From CAILZL01 sp963748005 (lineage in GTDB: Bacteria > Pseudomonadota > Gammaproteobacteria > Steroidobacterales > Steroidobacteraceae), in assembly GCA_963748005.1 (NCBI GenBank), contig CAVVHH010000002.1:3410001-3474000 (forward strand): a stretch of 64,000 nt of DNA, in the 5' to 3' direction. The notes under the pieces are model-generated. The model was not told the origin of the DNA, ran no database searches, and worked only from the letters and a program-made list of their open reading frames with translations. The position numbers and the translations under genes are program-made. Each line of letters begins with the position of its first letter. Within the stretch, counting starts at the first letter, position 1. Positions 53,183-62,236 of this stretch are shown here, in pieces.

Positions 53183-54240
53183 GGTGTCCTCCCGCCCGGA
53201 ATGCCAGCGTATGGCCGCCCGATGACGAGCGACTTGTCAGCGCCTTTCTTGGGCACGTATTTATCGATGCGGTGTCCGTGACCATTCGACACATAGAGCG
53301 TGCCTTCGCTATCGACGTGGAAATCATGTGGGTCCGCCATGCCGCCCGGGAAATCTCCCTTGGTGCCCCACGACGTCAATAACTTTCCATCAGCGTCGTA
53401 CTTACCCACGCGGGCGCTGCCGTTATCCAGTACCCAGACACTCTGATCCTCGGTCACCAACACCGCTGCGGGGCTGACGAATCCGGTCCACTGCTTCAGA
53501 AACTTGCCGTTTTCATCGAAAATCTGGATTCTCGTGTTCAACCGGTCCACGACATACACGCGGCGCTGTCCATCAACTGCCAGACCATGGGGTTCGTTGA
53601 ACTGCCCAGGCGAATTGCCTTTGGTGCCCCACTGCATGAGAAAGTTGCCGTTCTTGTCAAATTTCATGACGCGCGTGTTGTCGTAGCCATCGCTTACGAA
53701 AAATGTTCCATCCGGAAGCCACGCGATATCAGTCGGGCGGCCAAAATGCTTGTTATCGGCACCGGCCACGCCCCGTTCGCCAATAGCTTTTACCAGCGTC
53801 TTGCCGTCATGTGTAAATTCGAGCACCTGTTGCGAAGCACGATCGATGATCCACACGTGCTTCTGCGGGTCATATGGGTTGATCTTGACCTTGTGGATCG
53901 AACCGAGCAGGTGAGACCACTGCGACCAGTCCTCGATGACCTGACCTTGCCGATTCACGACCAGTAATAGAAAGTCGGCACGCGCACCGGGGTACTTCGG
54001 ATCGAAACCATGCTCGTTACCGGGCAAGGGAGTAGTGCCTTTATTGCCGATGAATACCCGATCAGGGGTTTCTGCGAAGACGCTGACCGGATAGATCAGT
54101 CGGTCGGCGGCTACCGGCTTGAGCCACTGGGCAACGGCGTCATACGGGCCGGTGAGATCATCCCCGTTCTTTGGTTGTGCCAGTACGATGGTGCCAAGGC
54201 TGCAAAAAACGACGAGCAGCATGGATTGAAGCTTGTTCAT
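53179..54240 (-). CDS. Secreted six-bladed NHL-type beta-propeller
   Basis: 353 residues, signal peptide ending IVLAQ. Repeated NHL-like blades: FGRPTDIAWLPDGTFFVSDGYDNTRVMKFDKNGNFLMQWG, FNEPHGLAVDGQRRVYVVDRLNTRIQIFDENGKFLKQW, MADPHDFHVDSEGTLYVSNGHGHRIDKY. About six blades are visible. Such propellers bind ligands or act as lactonase-like or peptidyl-glycolate lyase-like enzymes; none of those active sites is evident. ATG 54240 begins the signal peptide. Coupled to the MBL-fold gene downstream by an ATGA overlap. Confidence 0.87.
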   Translation of the reverse strand: MNKLQSMLLVVFCSLGTIVLAQPKNGDDLTGPYDAVAQWLKPVAADRLIYPVSVFAETPDRVFIGNKGTTPLPGNEHGFDPKYPGARADFLLLVVNRQGQVIEDWSQWSHLLGSIHKVKINPYDPQKHVWIIDRASQQVLEFTHDGKTLVKAIGERGVAGADNKHFGRPTDIAWLPDGTFFVSDGYDNTRVMKFDKNGNFLMQWGTKGNSPGQFNEPHGLAVDGQRRVYVVDRLNTRIQIFDENGKFLKQWTGFVSPAAVLVTEDQSVWVLDNGSARVGKYDADGKLLTSWGTKGDFPGGMADPHDFHVDSEGTLYVSNGHGHRIDKYVPKKGADKSLVIGRPYAGIPGGRTP

Positions 54241-54269
54241 GAGTTTAGTGCTCGTTCGCAGAGTGGAAA

Positions 54270-55217
54270 TCAATAAAGCGGTGCAAACGCACCCGTACGT
54301 CCGCACGCACCTTGCGGCACATTCACGCAGTTTTCCGGTCGAACATATTTGTCCTTTATCTTTTTACGAAACTCCGGATATGCGGTCTCTGCGCCGCCCA
54401 GCACGGCTTCCAGAGGTATCCCATAAAGCTTTGTCTGTTCATCGATAAATGGATGTTGTCCGACCTTGTAATGTGGAACTTCACCGGCCGCGATTCCCTC
54501 GTCCACAACCGAGCATGGCGATGTCGCAGGATTCATTGGTGTCCTGGTTAGTACCAGGTCCCTTGAAAGATAGTAGGGCTCTGTCAAATAGACCGGATCG
54601 TCGATCCGCGCCGTAATGGTCAGAATGTCATCGTGACGCGAAAATCGAACGGTCATCGTCGCGAGGTCGCTGCTGGGTACGCCATTGCGACGGATGACGC
54701 CTGCCGGCATATGAGTGGTGTACGCGGTCAGTACATCACCGACCCAAGTACCGGTCGTAAAACCTGATTTTTCATGCGGTGCATTGTTCGACGGGTGAGG
54801 GCGTCCGTCCATCCAGATTCGCAATGGCACCGTATCCTCTGAGGCTCCCACGCCGATTATCCAGGCCACGGTGGTACCCGTCAGCATCTCGAACTCAGGC
54901 CAGATCCTGAATCCCATCGGTCCGATAGCAATATATGTTGGTGCATTCATGGCACACATGCGTTCTGGCATCGCAAGTTGTCGCTGTGCGTACGTCAAAG
55001 AAAACGAACGGCCGCTATCGTTGAATGGAATGCCCTGGTATTCCACGGGCGTAGGGCCACCACCGGTGCCGAAGGAGGTTCCGATCGCATCTGTAAATTT
55101 TCGGCCCACCCACGAACCGGAGAGGTCGATTCCATCGGGAGTCGGCAGGCCCTGTGCGGAAGCCATAAGGTTTGGCACCGTTACGAGTGCGAGGGCCATC
55201 ATCATGCTTTTGACCAT
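54270..55217 (-). CDS. Secreted protein of unknown function, DUF6152-associated family
   Basis: 315 residues, signal peptide ending LMASAQ. Blocks: GIDLSGSWVGRKF, CAMNAPTYIAIGPMGFRIWPE, VAWIIGVGASEDTVPLRIWMDGRPHP, TGTWVGDVLTAYTTHM, VIRRNGVPSSDLATMTVRFSRHDDILTITARIDDPVYLTEPY. The G-x-W-x-G-D, IRRNG and DP-x5-PY blocks recur in 43974-44807 and 51330-52112. No function known to me. First structural gene of the five-gene (-) operon, 104 bases after the FadR-type regulator. Confidence 0.82.
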   Translation of the reverse strand: MVKSMMMALALVTVPNLMASAQGLPTPDGIDLSGSWVGRKFTDAIGTSFGTGGGPTPVEYQGIPFNDSGRSFSLTYAQRQLAMPERMCAMNAPTYIAIGPMGFRIWPEFEMLTGTTVAWIIGVGASEDTVPLRIWMDGRPHPSNNAPHEKSGFTTGTWVGDVLTAYTTHMPAGVIRRNGVPSSDLATMTVRFSRHDDILTITARIDDPVYLTEPYYLSRDLVLTRTPMNPATSPCSVVDEGIAAGEVPHYKVGQHPFIDEQTKLYGIPLEAVLGGAETAYPEFRKKIKDKYVRPENCVNVPQGACGRTGAFAPLY

Positions 55218-55321
55218 TTGTTCTCCAGTAGGAACAAGGTGTGGGCAGAATTGAACTGGTCAGGTGACCAAAGCATCAAAAACATCGCACTTGTGGGTAT
55301 CGTCAGCAATCACTGCCTGGA

Positions 55322-56044
55322 TCACTTATCCATCTCGTCGAGCGTGGTTTTGCGTACTTGCTCGAGATGTTGCTGCATGGCGCTCACCGCACGCTCGCTA
55401 CTATGCGTTTTCAGTGCTTCGACAATCTCGCGATGTTCAGTGACGCTGTGCGCGATGGCGCCAGAACGCTGCAAGGCGAGGCGCCGGAATTCGAGTGCGT
55501 AGTCGTAGAAATCCGATACCACATCTGACAGCAACTTGTTTCTGCATGCACCGTAAAGCGTCGTGTGAAACTCGCGGTCGGAAATCTGAAAACTTACCGG
55601 GTCGTCGAGCATGGCTTCCTGATCGTGTACCAGGCTCTCGAGCCGTGCCAGCTCGGCGCTACTGATACGTTGGGCAGCCAGCGAAATGACTTGCAGCTCG
55701 ACGGTCGCACGCGCCTCAGCCACTTCGCCGAACGAATGATCGCGCAATCCACTGAGCGTGCTCACCGATTCGTATAGCGGGAATGGTCCGGTGCCCAGTA
55801 CGCGGGTACGCGAGCCCTGATTGATTTCGATCATGCGGCGCGCTTCCAGAACGCTGATGGCCGCCCGGACGGTTTCGCGCGACACGCTTAAAGTCGATGC
55901 CAGTTCCCGCTCCGACGGTAATTCATCTCCTGGTCGTAGCAGCCCGGAATGAATCATGTAGGCAAGTTTGTCGCTGATCTGATCCTTGACCGTGCGCTTG
56001 GCAATGCGGCCATGATCGCCGGGAATGCGATGAATGATTTCCAT
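55322..56044 (-). CDS. FadR-type (GntR family, FCD domain) transcription regulator
   Basis: 240 residues. N-terminal winged helix (QISDKLAYMIHSGLLRPGDELPSERELASTLSVSRETVRAAISVLEARRMIEI, residues about 20-75), then an all-helical FCD ligand domain. The FCD metal-site pattern is present: Asp and His in ISDREFHTTLYGACRN, His in TEHREIVEAL, His in MQQHLEQ. FCD regulators usually respond to carboxylates such as sugar acids. ATG 56044 gives MEIIHRIPG, which is also the start of the relic at 19479. An operator of the window-wide type lies 36 bases upstream, so it is probably autoregulated and controls the operon below it and the other operator-bearing genes. Confidence 0.93.
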   Translation of the reverse strand: MEIIHRIPGDHGRIAKRTVKDQISDKLAYMIHSGLLRPGDELPSERELASTLSVSRETVRAAISVLEARRMIEINQGSRTRVLGTGPFPLYESVSTLSGLRDHSFGEVAEARATVELQVISLAAQRISSAELARLESLVHDQEAMLDDPVSFQISDREFHTTLYGACRNKLLSDVVSDFYDYALEFRRLALQRSGAIAHSVTEHREIVEALKTHSSERAVSAMQQHLEQVRKTTLDEMDK

Positions 56045-56079
56045 GTGTGCCAAAGCTTACGAGTGAAAAGTGTGGGAAG

Positions 56080-56100
56080 CTGGTCTGCGCACTATACCAG
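56080..56100. promoter_or_regulatory. FadR-type operator 4
   Basis: CTGGTCT, seven bases, ATACCAG, 36-56 bases upstream of the intact FadR-type gene. A palindrome TTTGGAACTCCAAA follows at 56108-56121. Confidence 0.78.
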
Positions 56101-56106
56101 TATGAT

Positions 56107-56122
56107 ATTTGGAACTCCAAAT
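56107..56122. repeat. Short palindrome repeated beside two operators
   Basis: ATTTGGAACTCCAAAT (TTTGGA, two bases, TCCAAA) lies six bases from operator 4. A near copy, TATGGAACTCCAAATA (56445-56460), lies five bases from operator 5. It could be a second regulator site or a leftover of duplication of the control region. Confidence 0.45.
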
Positions 56123-56465
56123 CACTGTTATCCTGCAAAACGCCGCTGAGGATGGATCAAGGAGGTGCGGTCCGGGAGCACGCACGCTTATTGGTGTTGG
56201 TTAAGGCCTGATGACAGCGGATTGGTACGTCGCTACAGCGGGAAAACAAGGCGCCAACACTTTCAGATGTCGGCAATGCGCAGCGCGAGGTTTGCCACGA
56301 TGAAATTATGACGCGCGGATCAAGTACAACGCGTAGTTGCGAGATGATCGGTGACACTTGGGAAATGAACCAGCTCTAAACGGGAATCAGTACACAATGC
56401 AAGAGACGCTGGTGGGCGTGCGACTGCGCTAACGTGATTTTGTGTATGGAACTCCAAATATTCAA

Positions 56466-56486
56466 CTGGTATGATTATAATACCAG
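56466..56486. promoter_or_regulatory. FadR-type operator 5
   Basis: CTGGTAT, seven bases, ATACCAG, perfect arms. It ends 72 bases before the ATG of the DUF6152 protein at 56559 and is the only candidate control site for it. Confidence 0.78.
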
Positions 56487-56558
56487 ATTGCACGTTCCTC
56501 TGGTCAAATCGTGACCATGTCATTTCAGCTAGCGACGACAGTCTTCCAGAGAAAAGTT

Positions 56559-56948
56559 ATGAAGCGTACATCCCTTGCCTTGATAGTTGCGATCTCGGGT
56601 TTGCTGGCAGGTAAGTACGTTTATGCCCATCATTCCTTTGCCGGGACCTATGTGATGGACAAGGAAATAACCATCAAGGGCACTCTCACGCAATTCATAT
56701 ACCGCAACCCCCACTCGTTCCTGAAGGTCGACGTGAAGGACGATAAAGGTCAAATTACTACCTGGTCGATTGAATGGGGTGGTGGTGCCCAACTCGCCAA
56801 GGACAATGTCACTCGTAATACACTGAAACCGGGCGACGAACTGGTCGTGACCGGCAACGAGGGGCGCGACTCGGCGGCACACCAGATACGTATTCACACA
56901 GTCGTGCGGCCATCCGACGGGTGGAAGTGGGATAGCGTTGTAAATTGA
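56559..56948 (+). CDS. Secreted DUF6152-type protein
   Basis: 129 residues, signal peptide ending YVYA, then HHSFAGTYVMDKEITIKGTLTQFIYRNPHSFLKVDVKD and LKPGDELVVTGNEGRD. The HHS start, the RNPH block and the LKPGD turn are those of DUF6152, shared with 43576-43977. Function unknown. Controlled by operator 5 by position. It is transcribed away from the FadR-type regulator and toward the TonB receptor at 57385. Confidence 0.88.
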   Translation: MKRTSLALIVAISGLLAGKYVYAHHSFAGTYVMDKEITIKGTLTQFIYRNPHSFLKVDVKDDKGQITTWSIEWGGGAQLAKDNVTRNTLKPGDELVVTGNEGRDSAAHQIRIHTVVRPSDGWKWDSVVN

Positions 56949-57384
56949 TGCGTTGCCTGCCACCGGAGTATTTGGAACACAACCAGCGAGCGTTTACATC
57001 CTCATACCCCTGGCACCTGGTAAAACTCAGTTATTCGTACTTACTCCCGCGAAAAATCCCCCTTTGCGGGTTCGCACACTCCTGCCTGACCAGATGCACG
57101 GCATGACTCAATCAGGGTCTGATGGGTAGCTGCGGGTGGCCTGCAAAAGACCTGCCGGTCCAAGACGGAAAATCGATTGCTTCCAGTCCGTAGGTCCTCC
57201 CGGCCGCACCCCTCAACAATTTTTATTGGCTCGTTGCATTCTGGTCTGGTATATAGACCACGCTGGTCTGGAATATATACCAGTAAGAATTCAGCCACTA
57301 AAAGAGCAAGCGTGGGCAAGGCAGCGTTGCTGCTGCCGGTTTTTCGAAACGCTGGCTTGAAACTATTCCAAGGGGAGAATGACC
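56949..57384. other. Intergenic region with tandem operators
   Basis: 436 bases between DUF6152 and the TonB receptor. The two operators at 57241-57283 are the only clear feature. No gene relic was found between 56949 and 57240. Confidence 0.5.
57241..57283. promoter_or_regulatory. FadR-type operators 6 and 7 in tandem
   Basis: Site 6 (57241-57261): CTGGTCT, seven bases, AGACCAC. Site 7 (57263-57283): CTGGTCT, seven bases, ATACCAG. Their starts are 22 bases apart, about two helix turns, so two dimers could bind the same DNA face side by side. They lie about 100 bases before the TonB receptor ATG at 57385. Confidence 0.78.
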
Positions 57385-60300
57385 ATGACGAATCTTGGTT
57401 TGCGCCATAAACCGGCGCTCTACGCAGTCTTGTCAGCATTGACGTTCACCGCCGCACAAGCGGCAGATGCGCCTCAAACTGGCGGCCAATTGGAACTGGC
57501 AGAAGTAGTCGTCACCGGTTCGCGTGTCGTAGCCAATGGCAACGATAGCCCGACGCCCGTCACCGTTATCACGGTCGCTGAGTCTGAAGCGGTCCGGCCC
57601 GGCACGATCGCCGAGCAGCTCAATGATATGCCGCAGTTCTGGGGCTCGCAGACTCAGAACAGCGCCATCGGTGGCGGCGGCGCCAATGTCGGCGGCGGTG
57701 GCAATGGCACCGGCAATGGCCAGGCCAATGTGCTGAACCTGCGTAATTTTGGCGCGACGCGCACACTAATCCTGTTCGATGGTCACCGCGTCGCTCCCAC
57801 CTCGGCGAACGGCCTGGTGGACGTCAACATGATTCCACAGATCCTGCTGCAGCGTGTGGACGTGGTTACGGGCGGCGCCTCGGCCGTGTATGGTGCCGAT
57901 GCCATTACCGGGGTGGTGAATTTCATCACCGACATCAAGTTCAAGGGCGTGAAAGTCAACGGACAGGTTGGCCGCACCTCCAACAACGACGGCGACACTG
58001 CTGCCATTGGTGTGGGTTGGGGCACCGATCTGTTCGCCGGTCGCGGGCATCTGATGGCGAGCTACGAATTCCGCAGCGACGAGGGCATCGATCCCCGTTC
58101 CTCCCGCGCATGGTTCCGCCAGCGGCCGGGCGTCTACCAGGTTGGTACCGTGGCGGCAACGGCCACCACACGCCCGCAAAACATATACGGGCTGTACCTC
58201 AACACCACTCGCAACACTGCCTCGTATGGCGGCACTCTGGGAACTTTCGGCACGACCAATCCGTTGGCCGGTAACTATTTCTCGAGCAACAGCGTCCTGT
58301 CTGCGGTCGACTACGGAACGCGCATCCCCAATCCTGCCGGCACGGGTTTCAGTGACTTCAGCAGTGGCGGCTCGGGTCTTTACTTCGACGCATCCCTGCG
58401 CGGCGAGTCGGAAATGCATCAATTGTTCGGCCGCTTTGACTACGACCTCACCGATTCCCTGCACTTCTGGCTAAAGGCATCGGGCACCGACAACTACAAC
58501 GCGGCGTACAACATCGCGAATCCATTCAACTCAGCGTCGAATGGCAGCAACTTCCTCAATCTGTTCGTCGACAACCCCTATCTTCCGGCGCAGTACCGCA
58601 CGACGATGGCCAACGCCGGTGCCAGCCGCTTCTCCATTTCCAAATTTCTGGGCGGCGATTACAGGCAGTACACCGAATCCTTTGAGCGCCAGTACTCGTT
58701 CGACACGGGTCTGAGCGGCACCTTCGGGGATGGTTACAAGTGGGAGCTGGCGCTGATACACGCCGACAACGAGCAGCGTGTACGCGCCAACAATGCTTTA
58801 AACGGCCGACGAGTTGCGGCCGCAGCCGACGCGGTACGGCAAAATCCCAACGATCCGAACAGTCCGATCGTCTGCTACGTGTCAACGCAGCCCCAGTACG
58901 CCAGCCTGTATCCCGGTTGCGTTCCCATGAATCCCTTCGGTTTGACAACGATCTCTCAGGAGGCGCTCAACTACATGATCACGCCGTTGGAGTTCACCGG
59001 GTATACGAAGATGGATGATGTGGAAGCCTTCTTATCCGGCGCTCCCTTCAATAGCTGGGCGGGACCGGTCAACATGGCCCTCTCGGCCCAGTGGCGCGAA
59101 TTGAGTTATCGGATGGACAGCACCAGCGTTCCGAACGACCTCAACAATCCGCTGGATTGTACGGGTCTGCGGGTGCTGTACAACGCAGCCGGTACCGCAA
59201 CAACCTGTGGACCCGCGAGCCAGGAATATTTCCAGGAATCCAGTTACGCTCAACCTGAACGCAAGGTCCAGGTGAAGGAAGCGGCGCTAGAATTCGACCT
59301 GCCGCTGCTTGCAGACAAGTTCCTCAGCCAGGATGTGTCGCTCAATGGCGCATACCGTTACACCAACTACTCCACCAGCGGCACCGTTGACACCTGGAAG
59401 GTGGGACTGGACTGGAAGTTTAATGATTCGCTGAACTTCCGTGGCACGCGTTCCCGGGACATCCGCGCACCCACGATGTTCGAGCTGTACCGGCCCACCG
59501 CGGTTTCCAACTTCAATGTGGCGGATTCACTGACAGGTTGTTCGCACGCCGCCGTCGCGACCTGTCCTGCCAATGCGTTCGGGCCGGCCGCGCAGGTCGG
59601 ACCCGCAGGATTGTTCACCTCCGGAAACGAGCAGTTGAAGCCCGAGCTGGGCGACACGGTCACCGCGGGTTTCGTTTACCAGCCCGCCTGGGCCGTGGGC
59701 CTGAGCGTCGCGGTGGATGCCTACTACATCAAGATCAGTGATGCGATCTTTCAATTGAACGGCACCACTCCCTCCGTGTCCGGTGCCGGCGGCGCTTGCG
59801 ACGCCAGCGGCGGCAGCTCAGCGGCCTGTGCGCTGGTGGTGCGTCCGATCAGCTGTTGCAGCCGGGCGCCGGCGAATACCGCGACGCGCTACTACGTGAC
59901 CAACGTCAATATCGCCAAGAACTGGACCAAGGGCATCGACCTGGAAATCAATTACGCGAACACCGTCTTCGACAAGCCCTACAACCTGCGCCTGCTGACC
60001 AGCTACCAGCCACACAATGTCACCGTTGATCCAGTGGGAAATCTGACGCAGGAGCTCGCCGGCTCATATGCTTCCAATCCTGTCCTGCGTTCGGCATTGA
60101 TGGCAAGCATCTCGCTGACAGAGAACTTAAAGGTCAGCATTCTGGAACGCTGGCGCCAAAGCATGAACATGGCGGCTCGCAACACTTGTTGCTCACCGGC
60201 AGCTGAACTGGTGGTTCTGGGTGGGGGCGAGGTCGCACAACGGTTCTACACCAACCTCAATGTGGCATACACCCTGCGGGGCGATAGGTGGGGCCAGGCG

Positions 60301-60459
60301 GAGATTTACTTCAACGTCCAGAACCTGCTTGACGAGGAACCGGCGCTCGGTGCCGCTGCCGGTCCCAACGCCTTCACGCAGGCCGGTAGCGGTTCTCCCG
60401 TCAACGGCGACGATCCGGTTGGACGCAACTACACGCTGGGATTCCGCTATCGCATGTAG
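57385..60459 (+). CDS. TonB-dependent receptor
   Basis: 1024 residues, signal peptide (LTFTAAQAAD), TonB box and plug LAEVVVTGSRVVANGNDSPTPVTV, NLRNFGATRTLILFDGHRV, QRVDVVTGGASAVYGADAITGVVNF, and a barrel ending NYTLGFRYRM. It is a close paralogue of 938-3871 with extra loop insertions (for example SCCSRAPAN and NTCCSPAAE, each with a Cys-Cys pair). ATG 57385 lies seven bases after AGGGGAG; ATG 57379 is too close. Tandem operators 6/7 upstream indicate control by the FadR-type regulator, so its ligand may be a carboxylate related to the transported substrate (inference). Confidence 0.95.
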   Translation: MTNLGLRHKPALYAVLSALTFTAAQAADAPQTGGQLELAEVVVTGSRVVANGNDSPTPVTVITVAESEAVRPGTIAEQLNDMPQFWGSQTQNSAIGGGGANVGGGGNGTGNGQANVLNLRNFGATRTLILFDGHRVAPTSANGLVDVNMIPQILLQRVDVVTGGASAVYGADAITGVVNFITDIKFKGVKVNGQVGRTSNNDGDTAAIGVGWGTDLFAGRGHLMASYEFRSDEGIDPRSSRAWFRQRPGVYQVGTVAATATTRPQNIYGLYLNTTRNTASYGGTLGTFGTTNPLAGNYFSSNSVLSAVDYGTRIPNPAGTGFSDFSSGGSGLYFDASLRGESEMHQLFGRFDYDLTDSLHFWLKASGTDNYNAAYNIANPFNSASNGSNFLNLFVDNPYLPAQYRTTMANAGASRFSISKFLGGDYRQYTESFERQYSFDTGLSGTFGDGYKWELALIHADNEQRVRANNALNGRRVAAAADAVRQNPNDPNSPIVCYVSTQPQYASLYPGCVPMNPFGLTTISQEALNYMITPLEFTGYTKMDDVEAFLSGAPFNSWAGPVNMALSAQWRELSYRMDSTSVPNDLNNPLDCTGLRVLYNAAGTATTCGPASQEYFQESSYAQPERKVQVKEAALEFDLPLLADKFLSQDVSLNGAYRYTNYSTSGTVDTWKVGLDWKFNDSLNFRGTRSRDIRAPTMFELYRPTAVSNFNVADSLTGCSHAAVATCPANAFGPAAQVGPAGLFTSGNEQLKPELGDTVTAGFVYQPAWAVGLSVAVDAYYIKISDAIFQLNGTTPSVSGAGGACDASGGSSAACALVVRPISCCSRAPANTATRYYVTNVNIAKNWTKGIDLEINYANTVFDKPYNLRLLTSYQPHNVTVDPVGNLTQELAGSYASNPVLRSALMASISLTENLKVSILERWRQSMNMAARNTCCSPAAELVVLGGGEVAQRFYTNLNVAYTLRGDRWGQAEIYFNVQNLLDEEPALGAAAGPNAFTQAGSGSPVNGDDPVGRNYTLGFRYRM

Positions 60460-60484
60460 AACCGGCCTAAGTTGTGTTGCGAGT

Positions 60485-60515
60485 ATGGGCTGCGGCGGAT
60501 GCTGCAGCCCATTTT
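60485..60515 (+). terminator. Intrinsic terminator after TonB receptor
   Basis: ATGGGCTGC, ten-base loop, GCAGCCCAT, then TTT. A nine-pair perfect stem 26 bases after the receptor stop codon. Confidence 0.8.
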
Positions 60516-60739
60516 CAGTGGACGTATGGAAACGCTGGCAATCGTTGCGACAGCAGACCCAGACTCAGCGCTAATATTTGCTGAGCCGGACTTGCCTTAG
60601 GTCGCTTACATGAAACTGACACTGGCATATCAATTGGGTATGAAGCCTGTTGAAACAGATTTGTTTTTTGTCGGTACAGAATTCTGTTCGAAAGGCAACT
60701 AACGCTCTGAGGCAATGTCAGTCACAGTACTTGTTGAGC

Positions 60740-60800
60740 GTGTTTGGCGGATTCGTTCCAGGTCAGAAAGTGATTGGTCGGTATTACACACTGGGCCTGC
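60740..60800 (+). pseudogene. TonB receptor C-terminal scrap
   Basis: The frame reads VFGGFVPGQKVIGRYYTLGL, matching the last residues of the VTGSRV-type receptors (PGDDVIGRYYTLGFRYRM at 3871). Nothing receptor-like precedes it, and it lacks the terminal residues. It is a remnant of another receptor copy in the 498-base gap before the cytochrome gene; the rest of that gap shows only the terminator at 60485. Confidence 0.6.
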
Positions 60801-60957
60801 CTACGGATGACGCTGTACCTTCGAAGTGGCAGGTGCGAGCCCGCCAATTTGCTTTTGCTGGTTGTAATGCATGGCATCGAGTCTGCAGTCTGCTGCTTTG
60901 GACTTTGACTCAAGTTACCTGCCACAAGAATCTCCAAATTGTTGAAGAGGCCGATTC

Positions 60958-61920
60958 ATGTTTAGACTGGTGAGCGTGCTCGGATTAGTTGCGGCGGGAG
61001 TCGTAGTCGCCGTTGCCCAGGCGCCTGCAGGCAAGGACATGCTGTGGGCGTTTCCTGTAGTCAGCGCAATGGTCAACAAGCCACCGATTCCGGTGGTTGA
61101 AGGACCGCAGCAGCTCGAAGGCAGCACGAAGGCCTATACCCAGGCCGAGCTGGATCTCATGTCCATCGGCGTCGACTGGTTTCCGGATCGGCATGCACCC
61201 ATGCCGAAAATTGTTCGTGACGGTTCGACCAATGGTGGCTTCGCCTGCGGTTCGTGCCACCTCGCCAATGGCCTGGGTCATCCAGAGTCCTCGGATATGG
61301 CCGGGTTGCCAGCGGACTACATCATCAAAGCCATGGCCGAGTATCGCAGCGGTCTGCGCACCGATCCGGTTCGCATGACCGGCATTGCGAAAGCAACTTC
61401 TGAAGAAGACGTGCGCGAGGCGGCACAATGGTTCGCCAGCCTGAAACCGAACATCGCGCACTGGACTCGCGTTGTCGAAGCCACGACTGTTCCGAAAACT
61501 TATATCGGACCCGGGCGCATGCGCTTTGTCGATCCTGATGCCAGCGGCACTGAACCGCTGGGTGATCGCATCATTTCGCTTCCGGAGGACGTTACCAGGG
61601 CGCGTCGTCGCGATCCCACTTCCGGCTTCATCGCTTACGTGCCGGAAGGCAGTGTGGCGCGTGGCAAGGCATTGGCAAATGGAACAGGTGGCAAGACACT
61701 GCAATGCACACTGTGCCACGGTCCGGAATTGCGGGGTCTGGCCAACATTCCGCGCATTGCAGGTCAGCATCCTATCTTCCTGGTGCGTCAGCTGTATGGC
61801 TTTCAGGGCGGCGCCAATAATGGCCCCGATACCCAGCTCATGAAAGCAGTGGTGGCCGATCTCACGGACAAGGACATTATCGACCTGGCGGCATATGTTG
61901 GTTCTCAGCCGATCATGTAG
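60958..61920 (+). CDS. Secreted diheme cytochrome c
   Basis: 320 residues with a signal peptide ending VAVAQ. Two haem c sites: CGSCH (in GGFACGSCHLANGLGHPESSDMAGLPADYI) and CTLCH (in LQCTLCHGPELRGLANIPRIAGQHPIFLVRQLYGFQGG). The second half resembles a class I cytochrome c with the Met-ligand region near TQLMKAVV. It probably takes electrons from a periplasmic dehydrogenase such as the sugar dehydrogenase at 32474 or a partner outside the window. A stray CETCH relic lies just downstream. Confidence 0.9.
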   Translation: MFRLVSVLGLVAAGVVVAVAQAPAGKDMLWAFPVVSAMVNKPPIPVVEGPQQLEGSTKAYTQAELDLMSIGVDWFPDRHAPMPKIVRDGSTNGGFACGSCHLANGLGHPESSDMAGLPADYIIKAMAEYRSGLRTDPVRMTGIAKATSEEDVREAAQWFASLKPNIAHWTRVVEATTVPKTYIGPGRMRFVDPDASGTEPLGDRIISLPEDVTRARRRDPTSGFIAYVPEGSVARGKALANGTGGKTLQCTLCHGPELRGLANIPRIAGQHPIFLVRQLYGFQGGANNGPDTQLMKAVVADLTDKDIIDLAAYVGSQPIM

Positions 61921-61989
61921 ATGGGCTGAATGCATCAGGTTTGAGATCGGTGTTATCCAGGTTCGCGTGTCAGAGAGAAATCGTGGTGC

Positions 61990-62073
61990 AGCGGCACGCT
62001 GGATGAAGTTTGCGAGACCTGTCACAAGGTATTCTGGTACCCCGATGCGACACAGGGCGCGGTGACCAACTAA
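61990..62073 (+). pseudogene. Scrap of a second cytochrome c gene
   Basis: From 62002 a frame reads DEVCETCHKVFWYPDATQGAVTN and stops. CETCH is a haem c binding site, and CHKxFWYPD is the usual C-terminal end of small cytochrome c'-like proteins. No start or upstream part is left. It sits in the 316-base gap between the diheme cytochrome and the RraA-type gene; I see nothing else in that gap. Confidence 0.6.
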
Positions 62074-62236
62074 TTTCCCGTCATGCGGGTTCGCTGCGCA
62101 CAAGCCCGCGCTGTGCAGCTGGCGCACAGAGTCGGCAAGAGATGGATGGCCGGTGGTGGTGCAGCACTTGTTGAGTTGTTGTCGCGCTGCCATGATTGAC
62201 GACTGATTCTGGTTGAAAGATGAACAAGGAGCACGC

